From: Sulfuricella denitrificans | GTDB taxonomy: Bacteria; Pseudomonadota; Gammaproteobacteria; Burkholderiales; Sulfuricellaceae | Length of the DNA stretch: 64,000 nt | Direction: 5' to 3' | NCBI GenBank assembly: GCA_002632355.1 | Contig: NSJJ01000010.1 | Coordinates: 87,952 to 151,951 of the forward strand | Shown: in pieces, positions 1 through 8,529 of the stretch | Layout: each line of letters begins with the position of its first letter | Numbering within the stretch: position 1 is the stretch's first letter | The notes under the pieces: model-generated | Database searches by the model: none | Seen by the model: the letters and a program-made list of their open reading frames with translations, nothing else | Told to the model about the DNA's origin: nothing | Translations under genes and position numbers: made by a program

Positions 1-20
1 CAAGCATTGAGTCTCCATAT

Positions 21-2135
21 TCAATTTTTACCCGAGCCGGCAGAGGCATCTGCGATGCCCGTAGGAACGCTGGCTACAGATGCTGCCTGTATTGCTAAGT
101 CGGATGCCTTCTTTCGCTTTGGCTGCCCCTTAGTTGCCTTCGCAGTAGTCGCTGAAAGTTGCGCATTTTTACTGATGCCGCTTGGCAAGTACCGTCGGCC
201 CGGTACTTTGACAATAACGACGTGTCTCGGCTCGGTTTCACCTAATCGCTGTATGGAGCGACATTGCATTAAGGATCGGATGTGCGGCGTACCTTCGACC
301 TTCGGCACGGTTAGATCAAGGACAAGCAGAAACCCCAATCGAATACTGACGTTCTGGTAGTCGGTAGTTTGTCCCGCGTAGTGATTTGCCAGTGAATCGA
401 ACGATGCATCATCCATTTCACGCTTGATTTCGATCACCATGCGCTCTCCTGTGGCCTTCAGCGCCACGTCGGCACGGCCCCCGCCAAGGTTCGTTGGCTC
501 CATTTCTCCGGATGCGGATTGAGTGCTTATCCAACGGAAATAATCGTCTTGAAGTGCACTCTCTGGTGGCAAGGTGCCGTCAGATGTTTCGAACAGATAC
601 GTGACCGATGGATCATCCTTCTTCGTAATTTCCAGACGATTTTTAAGAAATCTGGTCGTCCACAGTAAAACAGTGCCGAACAGTTTGGCTCCTCGGACAC
701 TGTCCCTGTAGTCCGGGTGGTGCTCCACCGAGGCCAAGCAATGGTCAAAGATGTCGATCTCCGCCGTGCTCAGTCCTTCGAGGCTGAATGCGTATGCGTT
801 TGAGACGACTTCGATGGCGCGCCGCTCGGTCTCTTTGCTGCAACGGGCTTGCGACAATACGGCAGCGACCGGCGCCCAAACGGTGGCTGCCTCAGTGGGG
901 TTTCGCTGGATCTCCGCATCAGCGGTCATCAACCGGTCAATACCGCTCAGAATCGCATCGGCCTCTGGGACCTGCTCGTGCTCGCGGTTTTGTTCGAGCC
1001 AGCATTTCAAAAGATACGCCTGCCCCTCGCGCTGCGCGATCGAAGACTCGATCCTGGGACGCAGTAAAGTCTCTAGATATCCATCTCGGCTGCGTTTCAA
1101 GATCGTTCGCCCCGCGCTATAAGCAGCGAGCACTTGACATTCGATCACAACCCTAGGCTCCCACCAGCTAACCTGCTGCAAACTGTCGGCAAGCGACGCG
1201 AGCACTCCGGCAAGATCGTTCCAGCAAGCAGCTTGTATATGCCGTGTGCCCAACCATGTAGGCGAATTTTCGTCGGCATGCCAGGCAAGTAGTTCGAAGG
1301 CTGATTTCTGAATCGCCGCGCTGCGCGCTCTCAATTCAATGTCCGTCTTATGGGCATCGAAGTCCGTCAATAGTGTGAGACATTCCCCATACAGCGCTGC
1401 CTCCGGCGCTGCTTCTTTCAATGACTCAGCTTTCTTGAACCACTGTAGCGAATCCAAAAAGATGGCGTTCGCCATCTCTCTCTTCGGCTCATCAAGTGCA
1501 GATGCCAGACCTGCCATCCCCAACTCAAAGCTGGCTTCATATGCCGCGTCTTCACATTCGGAAAAGAGGCGCAGCCGATCGACGAGCTCCACTTCGCGCC
1601 AATGAGAATGGGCGATCCCCATGATCTTCGCGGCATGACGAAGGAAATGGGATTCATCGGAGACCTGAATGCCCAGCAAGGCATCCAGTAGGCGCAGCTG
1701 CATTCTGCGATCGGATGCAGCCAGGCGGAAAGCTCCTTCAAGCGCTATGGCGCGTGCATAGCCCGTGAGAGCACCTGAAACATCGACTGCCTTCTGCAAG
1801 AAAACCGTAAAAACGTCACTGGCAGTACCGTCCGGCAATTGGCAAGAATTCAGCGCGTCGACCATTTCGATCAACACAACATCGCTTATGGCTGCTCGTA
1901 CCAAATGATTGATCAGATCTTTCCATGGACGTACATCCTTCATCGATGCGTCGCTCGCATCACTGAGAACCGCAAACAAAATTTCGCCCGCAAAAGGAGA
2001 CGCACCCAGCGCTGGGGCAGCCTCAACAATTGCATCGAATCCGCCCAGATTGCTGACGCTTGGCAGTTCCCCTTGGCTCAACAACGCATGCAGCGTGACT
2101 TCCACCGGATGCAGTTGAATCCCCGGAGCGGTCAT
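21..2135 (-). CDS. Helical-repeat protein with C-terminal PD-(D/E)XK-type nuclease motif, last gene of defence-like operon
   Basis: A 704-residue protein. The first 500 or so residues look all-helical and match no family I recognise. The C-terminal part has a restriction-endonuclease-like pattern: RADV with D556, a strand then E569 and K571 in VIEIKRE, and Q589/Y593 in a QxxxY arrangement as in RecB-type nucleases. The tail after about residue 650 is low complexity and basic. The start is ATG at 2135, overlapping the preceding TAA as TAATG; a GTG two codons upstream is possible. It is the last gene of the operon and the likely DNA-cutting effector beside the SMC-like ATPase. Catalysis is inferred from motif only. 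Confidence 0.72.
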   Translation of the reverse strand: MTAPGIQLHPVEVTLHALLSQGELPSVSNLGGFDAIVEAAPALGASPFAGEILFAVLSDASDASMKDVRPWKDLINHLVRAAISDVVLIEMVDALNSCQLPDGTASDVFTVFLQKAVDVSGALTGYARAIALEGAFRLAASDRRMQLRLLDALLGIQVSDESHFLRHAAKIMGIAHSHWREVELVDRLRLFSECEDAAYEASFELGMAGLASALDEPKREMANAIFLDSLQWFKKAESLKEAAPEAALYGECLTLLTDFDAHKTDIELRARSAAIQKSAFELLAWHADENSPTWLGTRHIQAACWNDLAGVLASLADSLQQVSWWEPRVVIECQVLAAYSAGRTILKRSRDGYLETLLRPRIESSIAQREGQAYLLKCWLEQNREHEQVPEADAILSGIDRLMTADAEIQRNPTEAATVWAPVAAVLSQARCSKETERRAIEVVSNAYAFSLEGLSTAEIDIFDHCLASVEHHPDYRDSVRGAKLFGTVLLWTTRFLKNRLEITKKDDPSVTYLFETSDGTLPPESALQDDYFRWISTQSASGEMEPTNLGGGRADVALKATGERMVIEIKREMDDASFDSLANHYAGQTTDYQNVSIRLGFLLVLDLTVPKVEGTPHIRSLMQCRSIQRLGETEPRHVVIVKVPGRRYLPSGISKNAQLSATTAKATKGQPKRKKASDLAIQAASVASVPTGIADASAGSGKN

Positions 2136-4090
2136 TACCACAGGTAGCCTCCATTGGTGGCTTCTCTGCGATGGCTTTCGGGGATGTGATCAATCATCGC
2201 TTTCGAGGTTACGCCGGCAACGAAAATCTGCAGATGGGGAAGTTCATTGCGAATATCCTTCAATCCCGAGAGCAGTTCACGGAGATCTTCTGGCGCGATT
2301 TCCTGCGCAGCAGGCGAATCGATCATGATCAGACCAGGGTGTCTTCCGACACCTCTTCGTTCACCTACCTGAATCATGGCCAGAACTGTGGCGACCTTCA
2401 ATCGCAGCCGTTCGCCTTTTGTCACTTTGCTGAATGAGGTCTCTGCGCCTCCCTTCGTCAAGATCAGACTCGCATTTCCGCGCAATTGAGCCTTCGACAA
2501 GCTGTGCATGCCAAAGCGCTGGGCGAAATGAAGAAGGCTGGTGGAAACTTCGGTCAGAAATTCGTCGCGGACAGCTTTTGATCGTGTTTCCGTCTCGCCG
2601 ACAATGGCTTTGAGTACAACAGCTTCGTCGTCCATGAGGTCATCGTTACCAGGATCAAAACCCGCTTCTTCGAGGCGACCTTCAAGTACCGCAATCTCGT
2701 TGGCAAGAAGCTTTCGAGCATCGAACGACCCAAGCTGCAGCGTCAACGCTTCGCTTTTGGTTTGAATGCCCTCCAGATCTGTTTGTAAGGTCTGGAGGCT
2801 CTCATCGGCCAGGCCACGGTTCTTTTGGGCCTTATCGAACGCCGTTTTTGACGCTTTCACGCTCGCCTCAAGCTCTTTCCTCAGAAAATCAGCATCTTCG
2901 CTGCTCGAAATTTTCTCTCCACATACCGAGCATGAATGGCTGGCGGCCTCTTTTTTCTTTCTTGCCAGATCAATCTCGTGATCACAACGCGGGCAGCAAC
3001 TCGGGTCGAGTAAACGGAAAATAGAACCTGCCGCCGTCGAATCTAGGTGGGACTGTAGTTCACGGCGATCTTGAAGGTAGGCAGCGTTTGCTTGCTGCTC
3101 TGCGAGCGTCTCTCGATCAAGTCGCTCTTGCATCGCCTTCTCTCGGCGCTTGGTTTCAGAATACCTACCGCTAAGCAACGAGAGCTCAGCCTGGATCGTC
3201 TCATCTGAGGGTTGTGCACTTAATGCGTTACGCTTCTCTGCAAGCGTCGCTTCAATCTCCTTGACGCGGGTTTGCTTGGCACGCGCACCTTGATTGCGAC
3301 GGCGAACCTCTAGCTCATTTCCAGATTCGACGAGTTTCAGTGCCGCCGCTGCCGTGGCCAGTGTCGATACCCATGGAACGCCCAAGTACATCTGCATCAA
3401 ACGCGCCTGAGTTCCTGTCGTAGCTGGCAGATCGCCGAGCACTACGTCATAGTTAGTACCGATGAACATCGCACCCGACAACGCCGGCCAACCATGAACG
3501 ACGGCATGACCGGTCTTTTCTTCGGATTCGCTTTCGCGCCATGTTGCAAGCCCTTCCATCGAGAATGCACGCAGAAAGAAGTCCGACATAACCATCTCGA
3601 ACTGCTTGTCGCTATTGAAGGACGCTAGCACCGTAGGATTCGCCGTTGCCGATGAGCGCCGGCTCAGCGTGCCAGTAGCTCCGTTCTGACAATCTAGCTG
3701 CACTTCATGTTCGAGCCCATCGAGGTCGAATCGCAAGCAGGCGTTGTGTATCCAGGTCTTCACATCATCCTGAAGATTCGGAGATGGCCTGCCGCGCATC
3801 AGCCAGCGTACGACTTCGATGATCGATGACTTCCCGCGCAGGTTCCGATCCGTCATCATTCCCCAAAGTCCTTCATTGAGGTCTGGCCATTCGAAGGTAT
3901 AGAGTCCATCGTCCTCAACGCCTTGCTTCGCCCCTCCGAAAGCAATACTCAAAAGCTTCATCCTACGCGGAGCGGGCAGCACCGGGGTTGGTACGATATG
4001 ACGCGCGGTCAACACTGATTCCACGCGATTCGTATCGACCTTCGCTCGGCTTGCGATGGCGTCCAGCCATTCCATGCTTTCTTTTGCCAT
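2135..4090 (-). CDS. Short Rad50/SMC-like ABC ATPase with zinc hook
   Basis: A 651-residue SMC/Rad50-like protein. ATP-binding half 1 is at residues 43-100, with an unusual Walker A (DRNLRGKSS, 81-89) whose first glycine is replaced. Coiled coil follows at about 255-350. A zinc-hook-like pair of knuckles lies at the hinge (C366/C369 and C387/C390), with a second coiled coil at about 395-515. An ABC signature-like stretch (KVTKGERLRLKVA, 555-567) and a Walker B (GLIMIDSP, 586-593) close the head. It is much shorter than Rad50 or SMC proteins (about 850-1200 residues) and is closer in build to ATPases of ABC-three-component and Lamassu-type conflict systems. The ribosome site AGGGGGAG precedes ATG 4090, and the gap to the gene before it is only 10 bp. 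Confidence 0.82.
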   Translation of the reverse strand: MAKESMEWLDAIASRAKVDTNRVESVLTARHIVPTPVLPAPRRMKLLSIAFGGAKQGVEDDGLYTFEWPDLNEGLWGMMTDRNLRGKSSIIEVVRWLMRGRPSPNLQDDVKTWIHNACLRFDLDGLEHEVQLDCQNGATGTLSRRSSATANPTVLASFNSDKQFEMVMSDFFLRAFSMEGLATWRESESEEKTGHAVVHGWPALSGAMFIGTNYDVVLGDLPATTGTQARLMQMYLGVPWVSTLATAAAALKLVESGNELEVRRRNQGARAKQTRVKEIEATLAEKRNALSAQPSDETIQAELSLLSGRYSETKRREKAMQERLDRETLAEQQANAAYLQDRRELQSHLDSTAAGSIFRLLDPSCCPRCDHEIDLARKKKEAASHSCSVCGEKISSSEDADFLRKELEASVKASKTAFDKAQKNRGLADESLQTLQTDLEGIQTKSEALTLQLGSFDARKLLANEIAVLEGRLEEAGFDPGNDDLMDDEAVVLKAIVGETETRSKAVRDEFLTEVSTSLLHFAQRFGMHSLSKAQLRGNASLILTKGGAETSFSKVTKGERLRLKVATVLAMIQVGERRGVGRHPGLIMIDSPAAQEIAPEDLRELLSGLKDIRNELPHLQIFVAGVTSKAMIDHIPESHRREATNGGYLW

Positions 4091-4100
4091 ATCTCCCCCT

Positions 4101-4733
4101 TCAAGCGGTTTGTTTGAGTTGATTCAGCCTTCGTTGCACGTCCGTACCAATAGGAGGAATGATCCCGCCGAGTTGGGTCTGAGCATACGTTGCCTGCTCG
4201 TACTGCTTCTCCTTCAGAGCACCACCACCGCGTGTGCCTGCAATGTCCGCGACTAATGCTGCCCGATGTGCATACCACTCAAGAATTGGTTCCTGTACAA
4301 CAGCATTCGAACAGACATCTACCCCGCGAGCCGTCAGGATGAAATTGGTTTCGTGGACCTTCACCTTTCCTTTGATGCCTGTTATACGGACTAGGTCGCG
4401 TGATCGAAGCAAGGAAAGCGCATCGTCGAGCCGTTCATAGGCACCAAACAGATATCGGATCATCGGAATGCGACGCAAGTCGGGCTCATCGCTTTCGAAG
4501 ATCGCTTCCGCAGCTTGACGGTAGGTCGCGTTGCCTGTCGCTTCGTAGCCGTCCAAGAGTTCGCTAGCCAGATAATCCGGATTACGCATCCAGAAATCGA
4601 AGGCATGCAGTCTCGCCTCGCCTTTGAAAATCTTGGCAACCGTCGGGTCGTTCGGATCTACCCATGGCATACCGCCGGCGTTGAGAATGAAAAGTATCCG
4701 GATTGCGTCCCGGTGCGGCGTTCGAGCATTCAC
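4101..4733 (-). CDS. Small winged-helix-like protein of defence operon, possible ABC-3C middle component
   Basis: A 210-residue cytoplasmic protein of no family I can name with certainty. Residues about 85-135 read like a winged helix: helices around MIRYLFGAYERLDDALSLL, a recognition-type segment ending RSRDLVRI, then a beta wing (KVHETNFILTARG). This layout recalls the middle components that sit between ABC ATPase and effector in ABC-three-component systems, and KITE subunits of condensins; that is inference. The GTG start overlaps the upstream stop as GTGA, so translation is coupled. The gene lies directly before the SMC-like ATPase gene, which supports its role as a partner of the ATPase. 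Confidence 0.6.
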   Translation of the reverse strand: MNARTPHRDAIRILFILNAGGMPWVDPNDPTVAKIFKGEARLHAFDFWMRNPDYLASELLDGYEATGNATYRQAAEAIFESDEPDLRRIPMIRYLFGAYERLDDALSLLRSRDLVRITGIKGKVKVHETNFILTARGVDVCSNAVVQEPILEWYAHRAALVADIAGTRGGGALKEKQYEQATYAQTQLGGIIPPIGTDVQRRLNQLKQTA

Positions 4734-5644
4734 ACGTTCCCCTTTTTTCTTAGCATCAGTTGAATCATCGCGAACAGGCGATGGAACAGATAATCGACAT
4801 GATCCACATCAATGACGGCGACTTGGTTAACTTCCGAGTGCCGGATGAGATGGCTATTGCCAATTGCTGTCAGCTCGATCGCTTCCGTTTCTAGCCTTGA
4901 CCGCAAAGATGGTTCCGCTGCCACGGCATCAAGGATGATTTTGATCGACCGCTTCTTATCGCCAGAGTCCGCCAGTGACTTGATCCGTTCCCACGCATCC
5001 CACAAGCGTTCCAGCGCTTCGCGGCGTATGAGCGGATTGCGATCAGAAAATTTTGTCCGGCATTCCTCCAGCATGTTGTCCAGCATGCGATCACCGCTAC
5101 GAAACGTTGTTCGCTTGAGTTCGTCGCCAAGCACGGCAGGAAAAACACGCACAATGCGGCCGGTCGAAAGCATCTCGAATGCCACGCCATTGCGCGCAAA
5201 AATGCGGTTGACGGTCTTGCGGAATTCTTCCTGTCCGGCCGCTTGATCGAACGTCAAATGATGGTGGTTGAAATAGTCGTGATGCTTGCCGGGGATCGGT
5301 TGTGCAACGGCGGCATACACGAATTCCACAAAATCCAGTACCAGCATGGTGTCAGGCGCAAAGGGCTGACGCTGCGAGAAAAACTCTTCCCCTTCCATGC
5401 GAGATGTTTCCAACGGCCAAGTCAAGCCAGGCATCTCCGCGACGACGGATGCGGCAAGCGCGTCCGAATCGCTGCCACATACCGCTTGTCCATCCGGGCA
5501 TCGTTCCGGAAACCGCAGGCCAAAAGCTCCGCTATTAACTAATGCCTGCACCGTCCCCACCAACCCTGCCCATACGACAGGCGAGATCACCTGATCGGTA
5601 CGGGCGCGAGGGCCATTCTCTCGATCACTGAAGTAATCGCTCAT
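4730..5644 (-). CDS. Unknown protein of defence operon with possible HEPN-like C-terminus
   Basis: A 304-residue soluble protein. I do not recognise the N-terminal 200 residues. The C-terminal segment (262-304) begins GNSHLIRHSE and runs into an amphipathic helix ending in a basic tail. It resembles C-terminal regions of some abortive-infection HEPN-like proteins, where an R-H pair lies at the start of the last helix. R268/H269 is not a clean Rx4-6H RNase motif, so nuclease activity cannot be claimed. The protein sits between abiEii and the winged-helix-like gene with 4-bp ATGA and GTGA overlaps on its two sides, so it is made in step with both. It may be a sensor, an adaptor or a kleisin-like linker of the ATPase. 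Confidence 0.55.
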   Translation of the reverse strand: MSDYFSDRENGPRARTDQVISPVVWAGLVGTVQALVNSGAFGLRFPERCPDGQAVCGSDSDALAASVVAEMPGLTWPLETSRMEGEEFFSQRQPFAPDTMLVLDFVEFVYAAVAQPIPGKHHDYFNHHHLTFDQAAGQEEFRKTVNRIFARNGVAFEMLSTGRIVRVFPAVLGDELKRTTFRSGDRMLDNMLEECRTKFSDRNPLIRREALERLWDAWERIKSLADSGDKKRSIKIILDAVAAEPSLRSRLETEAIELTAIGNSHLIRHSEVNQVAVIDVDHVDYLFHRLFAMIQLMLRKKGNV

Positions 5645-6720
5645 GATCGCTGCGTTCCTTTTGTGGTGAGTGCGGCTATTGCAGCGCCATTGACGATCTG
5701 CTCGAAGTGTTCTGCGCTGTGCAGTACCGCATCGAGCGGAGGGACATCGCCGAAAATCATGCCAGCCATCGCTTCATAATCTTTTCTGAGTGCTTCTCGC
5801 ATCGCTGTATTCGGTGTTAGCGTAAACGTGCCGGGTACCGCACTGTGGAGCCCCAAATCGGCGCTGCCGAAGAACAGCCTCGCATGGTGGGCGCAGTCGG
5901 TCGCCAGCACGTGATCCTCCTGCCAGGCGGCCGCCAACGGTGCCTGCATCAGTTGATGCACGTCATAGTAGTGACGTGAGACACGTTGCCCGCCGTGTCG
6001 TAGCTCACCGCGACGGTCATGCCACTGGCGTAGCCCGTGCAAGATCATGATCTTGTCCCAGAAGGTGCGTTCGGGTTTCACGGTGATTACGTTCGTCACG
6101 GTCAAGTCCAGTTCGGGCAGATCCTGTATGACGTACGGAGTGACGGAAGCCGCGACATGCGGATCAAGTGCCGATTTGGCACCGGCCTCAATCTTGACCG
6201 CTGAGCGGATGTAGTCGCCGGTGGTGGCTGTGACGAAGGGATACCAGAACAACAAACTCTGACCATCCTTGTCGTCGGGGTCGAGTTCCAGCCGAAAGCG
6301 GTTCTCGGGTATGACCGATGCCGCGAGATGCGTGAACTGCGCGGTCAATGGACCCGCGATATAGGCCTGGCACGCATTGCGGATGGCTTCGAGACGTGCA
6401 CGGCGCTTCTTGCCGCTCAGCGCATCCAGATCGGCAACCTCGGCCCTTTGTCCCAAGTCATCACGAAACACCGTGATGTCGATGTCTTCGGAAAAGCGGG
6501 AGATCAGGCCGAAGGCCTTAGAGAGCGAAGTGCCGCCCTTGAACAGCAGGCGGGGGCCACCAGTTTCCAGGCCGTTGAACAGCGCATCTAGTGTCCAACA
6601 GACCCAGAAATCCTTTTCGATGTTCTGAACCGCTGTACCGAGGCGGGTTGAGGCGCCAAGAAACAAGTCTCGGCGCTCGGCGTCGCTAGCTGTGATGATG
6701 GTACTGAATGCTGGATTCAC
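5641..6720 (-). CDS. abiEii: AbiEii-type nucleotidyltransferase toxin
   Basis: A 359-residue toxin component of a type IV AbiE-like toxin-antitoxin and abortive-infection system. The nucleotidyltransferase core is clear: EKDFWV at 35-40, GGTSLSK at 62-68 and SEDIDI at 77-82 with the paired acidic residues D79 and D81 that bind the metal. Length fits the family. The GTG start overlaps the antitoxin stop as GTGA. Known AbiEii proteins transfer nucleotides, and related enzymes act on tRNA. Here the toxin gene is followed without a break by four more genes, which is not the usual stand-alone two-gene layout. Confidence 0.9.
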   Translation of the reverse strand: MNPAFSTIITASDAERRDLFLGASTRLGTAVQNIEKDFWVCWTLDALFNGLETGGPRLLFKGGTSLSKAFGLISRFSEDIDITVFRDDLGQRAEVADLDALSGKKRRARLEAIRNACQAYIAGPLTAQFTHLAASVIPENRFRLELDPDDKDGQSLLFWYPFVTATTGDYIRSAVKIEAGAKSALDPHVAASVTPYVIQDLPELDLTVTNVITVKPERTFWDKIMILHGLRQWHDRRGELRHGGQRVSRHYYDVHQLMQAPLAAAWQEDHVLATDCAHHARLFFGSADLGLHSAVPGTFTLTPNTAMREALRKDYEAMAGMIFGDVPPLDAVLHSAEHFEQIVNGAAIAALTTKGTQRS

Positions 6721-7436
6721 GGGGCCTCCCCGTGTTTGGCCGCGCGGCGGCGTGCAGGCGGAGATTTTTTGGTATCGAGAGTTTGGGGGGGGGCGGCCCT
6801 TGTTTCCTGCGGGTCACACCCTGGGAGTTCTCGGATCAGGCTTTGCATCCACGCCGGCAATACATTGAAACCATCAAGCAGATCCTGGCGGATCGCCGGA
6901 CCATGAACGGGATCGGCCAGCACTTTAGTCAGCTTGCCCTGAATGGAAGAACGCTCCGAAGTCAGTGTGTCCTTTAACCAGTACAGCGCCTGCACGATGC
7001 GCATGGCCGGGCGCCCCGCCCAGTAGAGACGACTGGGCGCTGTCTGCTTGAACTCGATGGTGAGCTTGTCGAGTTGAACCGCACGTCGGCGGGTGTCGGT
7101 ATGGATGGTGACGCGAGCGGGTACCGCGTCGGTCAGACCGAGATCATTGGCGGCGGTCATACCGTCTACCAGCAGGCGCAGGTGATCGCGGCGGGCAATG
7201 GCTTCCGCTACCGCGCGGTAGTCTGGGGTCGTGGGACGTTTGGTCAGGCTATTGATTTTGGGCCTGTCATATAGGCCTCTGTCGATGCGACGCAACTCTC
7301 CCGCCTGCACCATGCGCTGCAGAGTCTTGTCGATGGCATCACGACTGCCCAACTGTGCAAAGTCGGTTGGTACCCAAACTTGTCCGGGTTCAGCCGCTTC
7401 AATCAGAGCAGAGATGTGAGATTTGAGTGCGGACAT
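6717..7436 (-). CDS. abiEi: AbiEi-type antitoxin and autorepressor (DUF6088)
   Basis: A 239-residue antitoxin of the AbiE type. The N-terminal winged helix covers about residues 1-65 (start MSALKSHI, then a TDFAQLGSRDAIDKTL helix-turn-helix and a GLYDRP wing); the rest matches the DUF6088 C-terminal antitoxin region, with a basic proline-rich tail. The frame stays open 53 codons further upstream, but ATG 7436 is chosen because it has AGGAGAGG five bases before it and because the upstream extension crosses the promoter and operators. AbiEi proteins repress their own promoter through paired inverted repeats, and such repeats are present here at 7446-7517. It is the first gene of a six-gene operon. 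Confidence 0.9.
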   Translation of the reverse strand: MSALKSHISALIEAAEPGQVWVPTDFAQLGSRDAIDKTLQRMVQAGELRRIDRGLYDRPKINSLTKRPTTPDYRAVAEAIARRDHLRLLVDGMTAANDLGLTDAVPARVTIHTDTRRRAVQLDKLTIEFKQTAPSRLYWAGRPAMRIVQALYWLKDTLTSERSSIQGKLTKVLADPVHGPAIRQDLLDGFNVLPAWMQSLIRELPGCDPQETRAAPPQTLDTKKSPPARRRAAKHGEAP

Positions 7437-7445
7437 TGCCTCTCC

Positions 7446-7517
7446 TGTCCGATATTTATATATCTTTTTCGGACATTTGACAATGCGCTGTCCGAACTTT
7501 GTAGTTTTATTTCGGAC
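7446..7517 (-). promoter_or_regulatory. Promoter and double operator of the AbiE-headed operon
   Basis: Reading leftward, a -35 TTGTCA (7478-7483) and a -10 TATAAA (7455-7460) are 17 bp apart. Two inverted repeats built from TGTCCGA and its complement lie on this promoter: arms 7446-7452 with 7469-7475 over the -10 and spacer, and arms 7489-7496 with 7511-7517 just upstream of the -35. The two sites repeat with an exact 43-bp shift, about four helical turns, so they face the same side of the DNA. This matches the known habit of AbiEi to bind two inverted repeats and bend the operator. Confidence 0.85.
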
Positions 7518-7597
7518 GTAATGAGCGTTGATTTTGCCTTTGTGCAGGCCCACGCCGCTATCGTTCCAACCGTTAGCAACATCAATAGCGCGCATCC

Positions 7598-7710
7598 CGG
7601 CGTTCCGCCGTCGGGCTCGCGGGCTGCGCCCCGCGCCTCATGTCGAGTCGCGGCCATTCGGCTTTGATCCCTGACGCCTCCGGCCCTGTGTGCCTGCGCG
7701 CTGCGCTTCC
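7598..7710 (+). repeat. Diverged copy of the intergenic repeat B
   Basis: This stretch is a drifted copy of the GC-rich intergenic block seen better at 13290-13397 and 16938-17133: the shared core words are GGGCTGCGCCCCG, GGCCATTCGGCTT and ATCCCTGACGCC. It marks the junction between the defence operon and the radC cassette. I see no gene between the operon promoter and radC. Confidence 0.55.
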
Positions 7711-7740
7711 ATCCGTGGTGTCGCCGGGGTGGGAGTGGGC

Positions 7741-7897
7741 GGTCTTGCTGTTCCCTTCACCGTATCACGGCGTTCTCGCCGTCAAGGGCTGCACGCGCCT
7801 TGCGCGCTTGCGTCCTGGCGGCCGTCGCTGACCCCTGACTGCTTGCGCTGCGCCGTGCTGGAGCCGGTTCCGGGCAATTCCGCCCGAGCAACCGGAG
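7741..7897 (+). repeat. 157-bp direct repeat A, copy 1 (leader of radC)
   Basis: This 157-bp block recurs at 8530-8686 with about four mismatches. Each copy ends with ACCGGAG, and the start codon follows within 6 to 8 bases (ATG 7905 here), so the repeat brings its own ribosome binding site. It contains an inner hairpin-forming CACGGCG/CGCCGT. It acts as a leader or promoter region shared by two unrelated genes. Confidence 0.85.
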
Positions 7898-7904
7898 CAC
7901 GATC

Positions 7905-8411
7905 ATGTCGCAACTTTCTCTGTCTCTCGATTCCTCGCTGCTGGTGCGTAACGACCAGGGGCGTTATCTGCTGGCGACTGCTGACCAGATTCTGGAAGCA
8001 GCCCGGTACGTCATCGACCAGAAGATCCCGCGTGGGACGTTGTTCACGTCGCCAGCGCTGGTCAAGGACTACCTGCGCACCAAGCTGGCCAGCTTCGAGC
8101 ACGAGGTCTTCGCTGCCTTGTTCCTCGATAGTCAGAACCGTCTGATCGAGTACGTGGAACTGTTCCGCGGCACCATCGACCAGACATCGGTCTATCCGCG
8201 CGAAGTCGTGAAAACGGCATTGCATCTCAATGCAGCGGCTGTGATTTTTTCGCACAATCATCCGAGCGGGAATTCCGAGCCGAGCCAGGCGGACAAGCTG
8301 CTGACTCAGCGCTTAAAGGAAGCCCTGGCGCTGGTGGACGTGCGCACGCTGGATCACATTGTCGTCGGCGGCGAGGCCACGACGTCATTCGCCGAGCGTG
8401 GCCTGCTCTGA
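7905..8411 (+). CDS. radC: RadC family JAB/MPN-domain protein
   Basis: A 168-residue RadC-like (DUF2466) protein consisting mainly of the JAB/MPN metalloprotease-like domain. The metal motif is present as SHNHPSGN near residues 115-122 followed by D131, with a glutamate in the preceding strands. It lacks the helix-hairpin-helix N-terminus of chromosomal RadC, as do most plasmid and ICE copies. The function of mobile-element RadC is unsettled; a role in DNA metabolism during transfer is often assumed. The ribosome site CCGGAG belongs to the upstream 157-bp repeat, and a strong terminator follows, so the gene is a single transcription unit bracketed by repeats. Confidence 0.92.
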   Translation: MSQLSLSLDSSLLVRNDQGRYLLATADQILEAARYVIDQKIPRGTLFTSPALVKDYLRTKLASFEHEVFAALFLDSQNRLIEYVELFRGTIDQTSVYPREVVKTALHLNAAAVIFSHNHPSGNSEPSQADKLLTQRLKEALALVDVRTLDHIVVGGEATTSFAERGLL

Positions 8412-8415
8412 CCCT

Positions 8416-8438
8416 AGGGGGCTTCGGCCCCTTTTTTT
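8416..8438 (+). terminator. Rho-independent terminator after radC
   Basis: A GGGGC / GCCCC stem with a TTCG tetraloop is followed by seven T residues, four bases after the radC stop codon. Confidence 0.9.
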
Positions 8439-8529
8439 GCTGCGCCTGGTGGCACAACTCCGGCCCTCCCAGGCCTGCGCGTGCTGCGCACTTGCCGAAG
8501 GCGGGTGTGCGTGGGTGGTGGAGTGAGGC

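Noticed and set aside
7437..7595. 53-codon upstream extension of the AbiEi frame
   Set aside because: It crosses the promoter and both operators, and a strong ribosome site marks ATG 7436.
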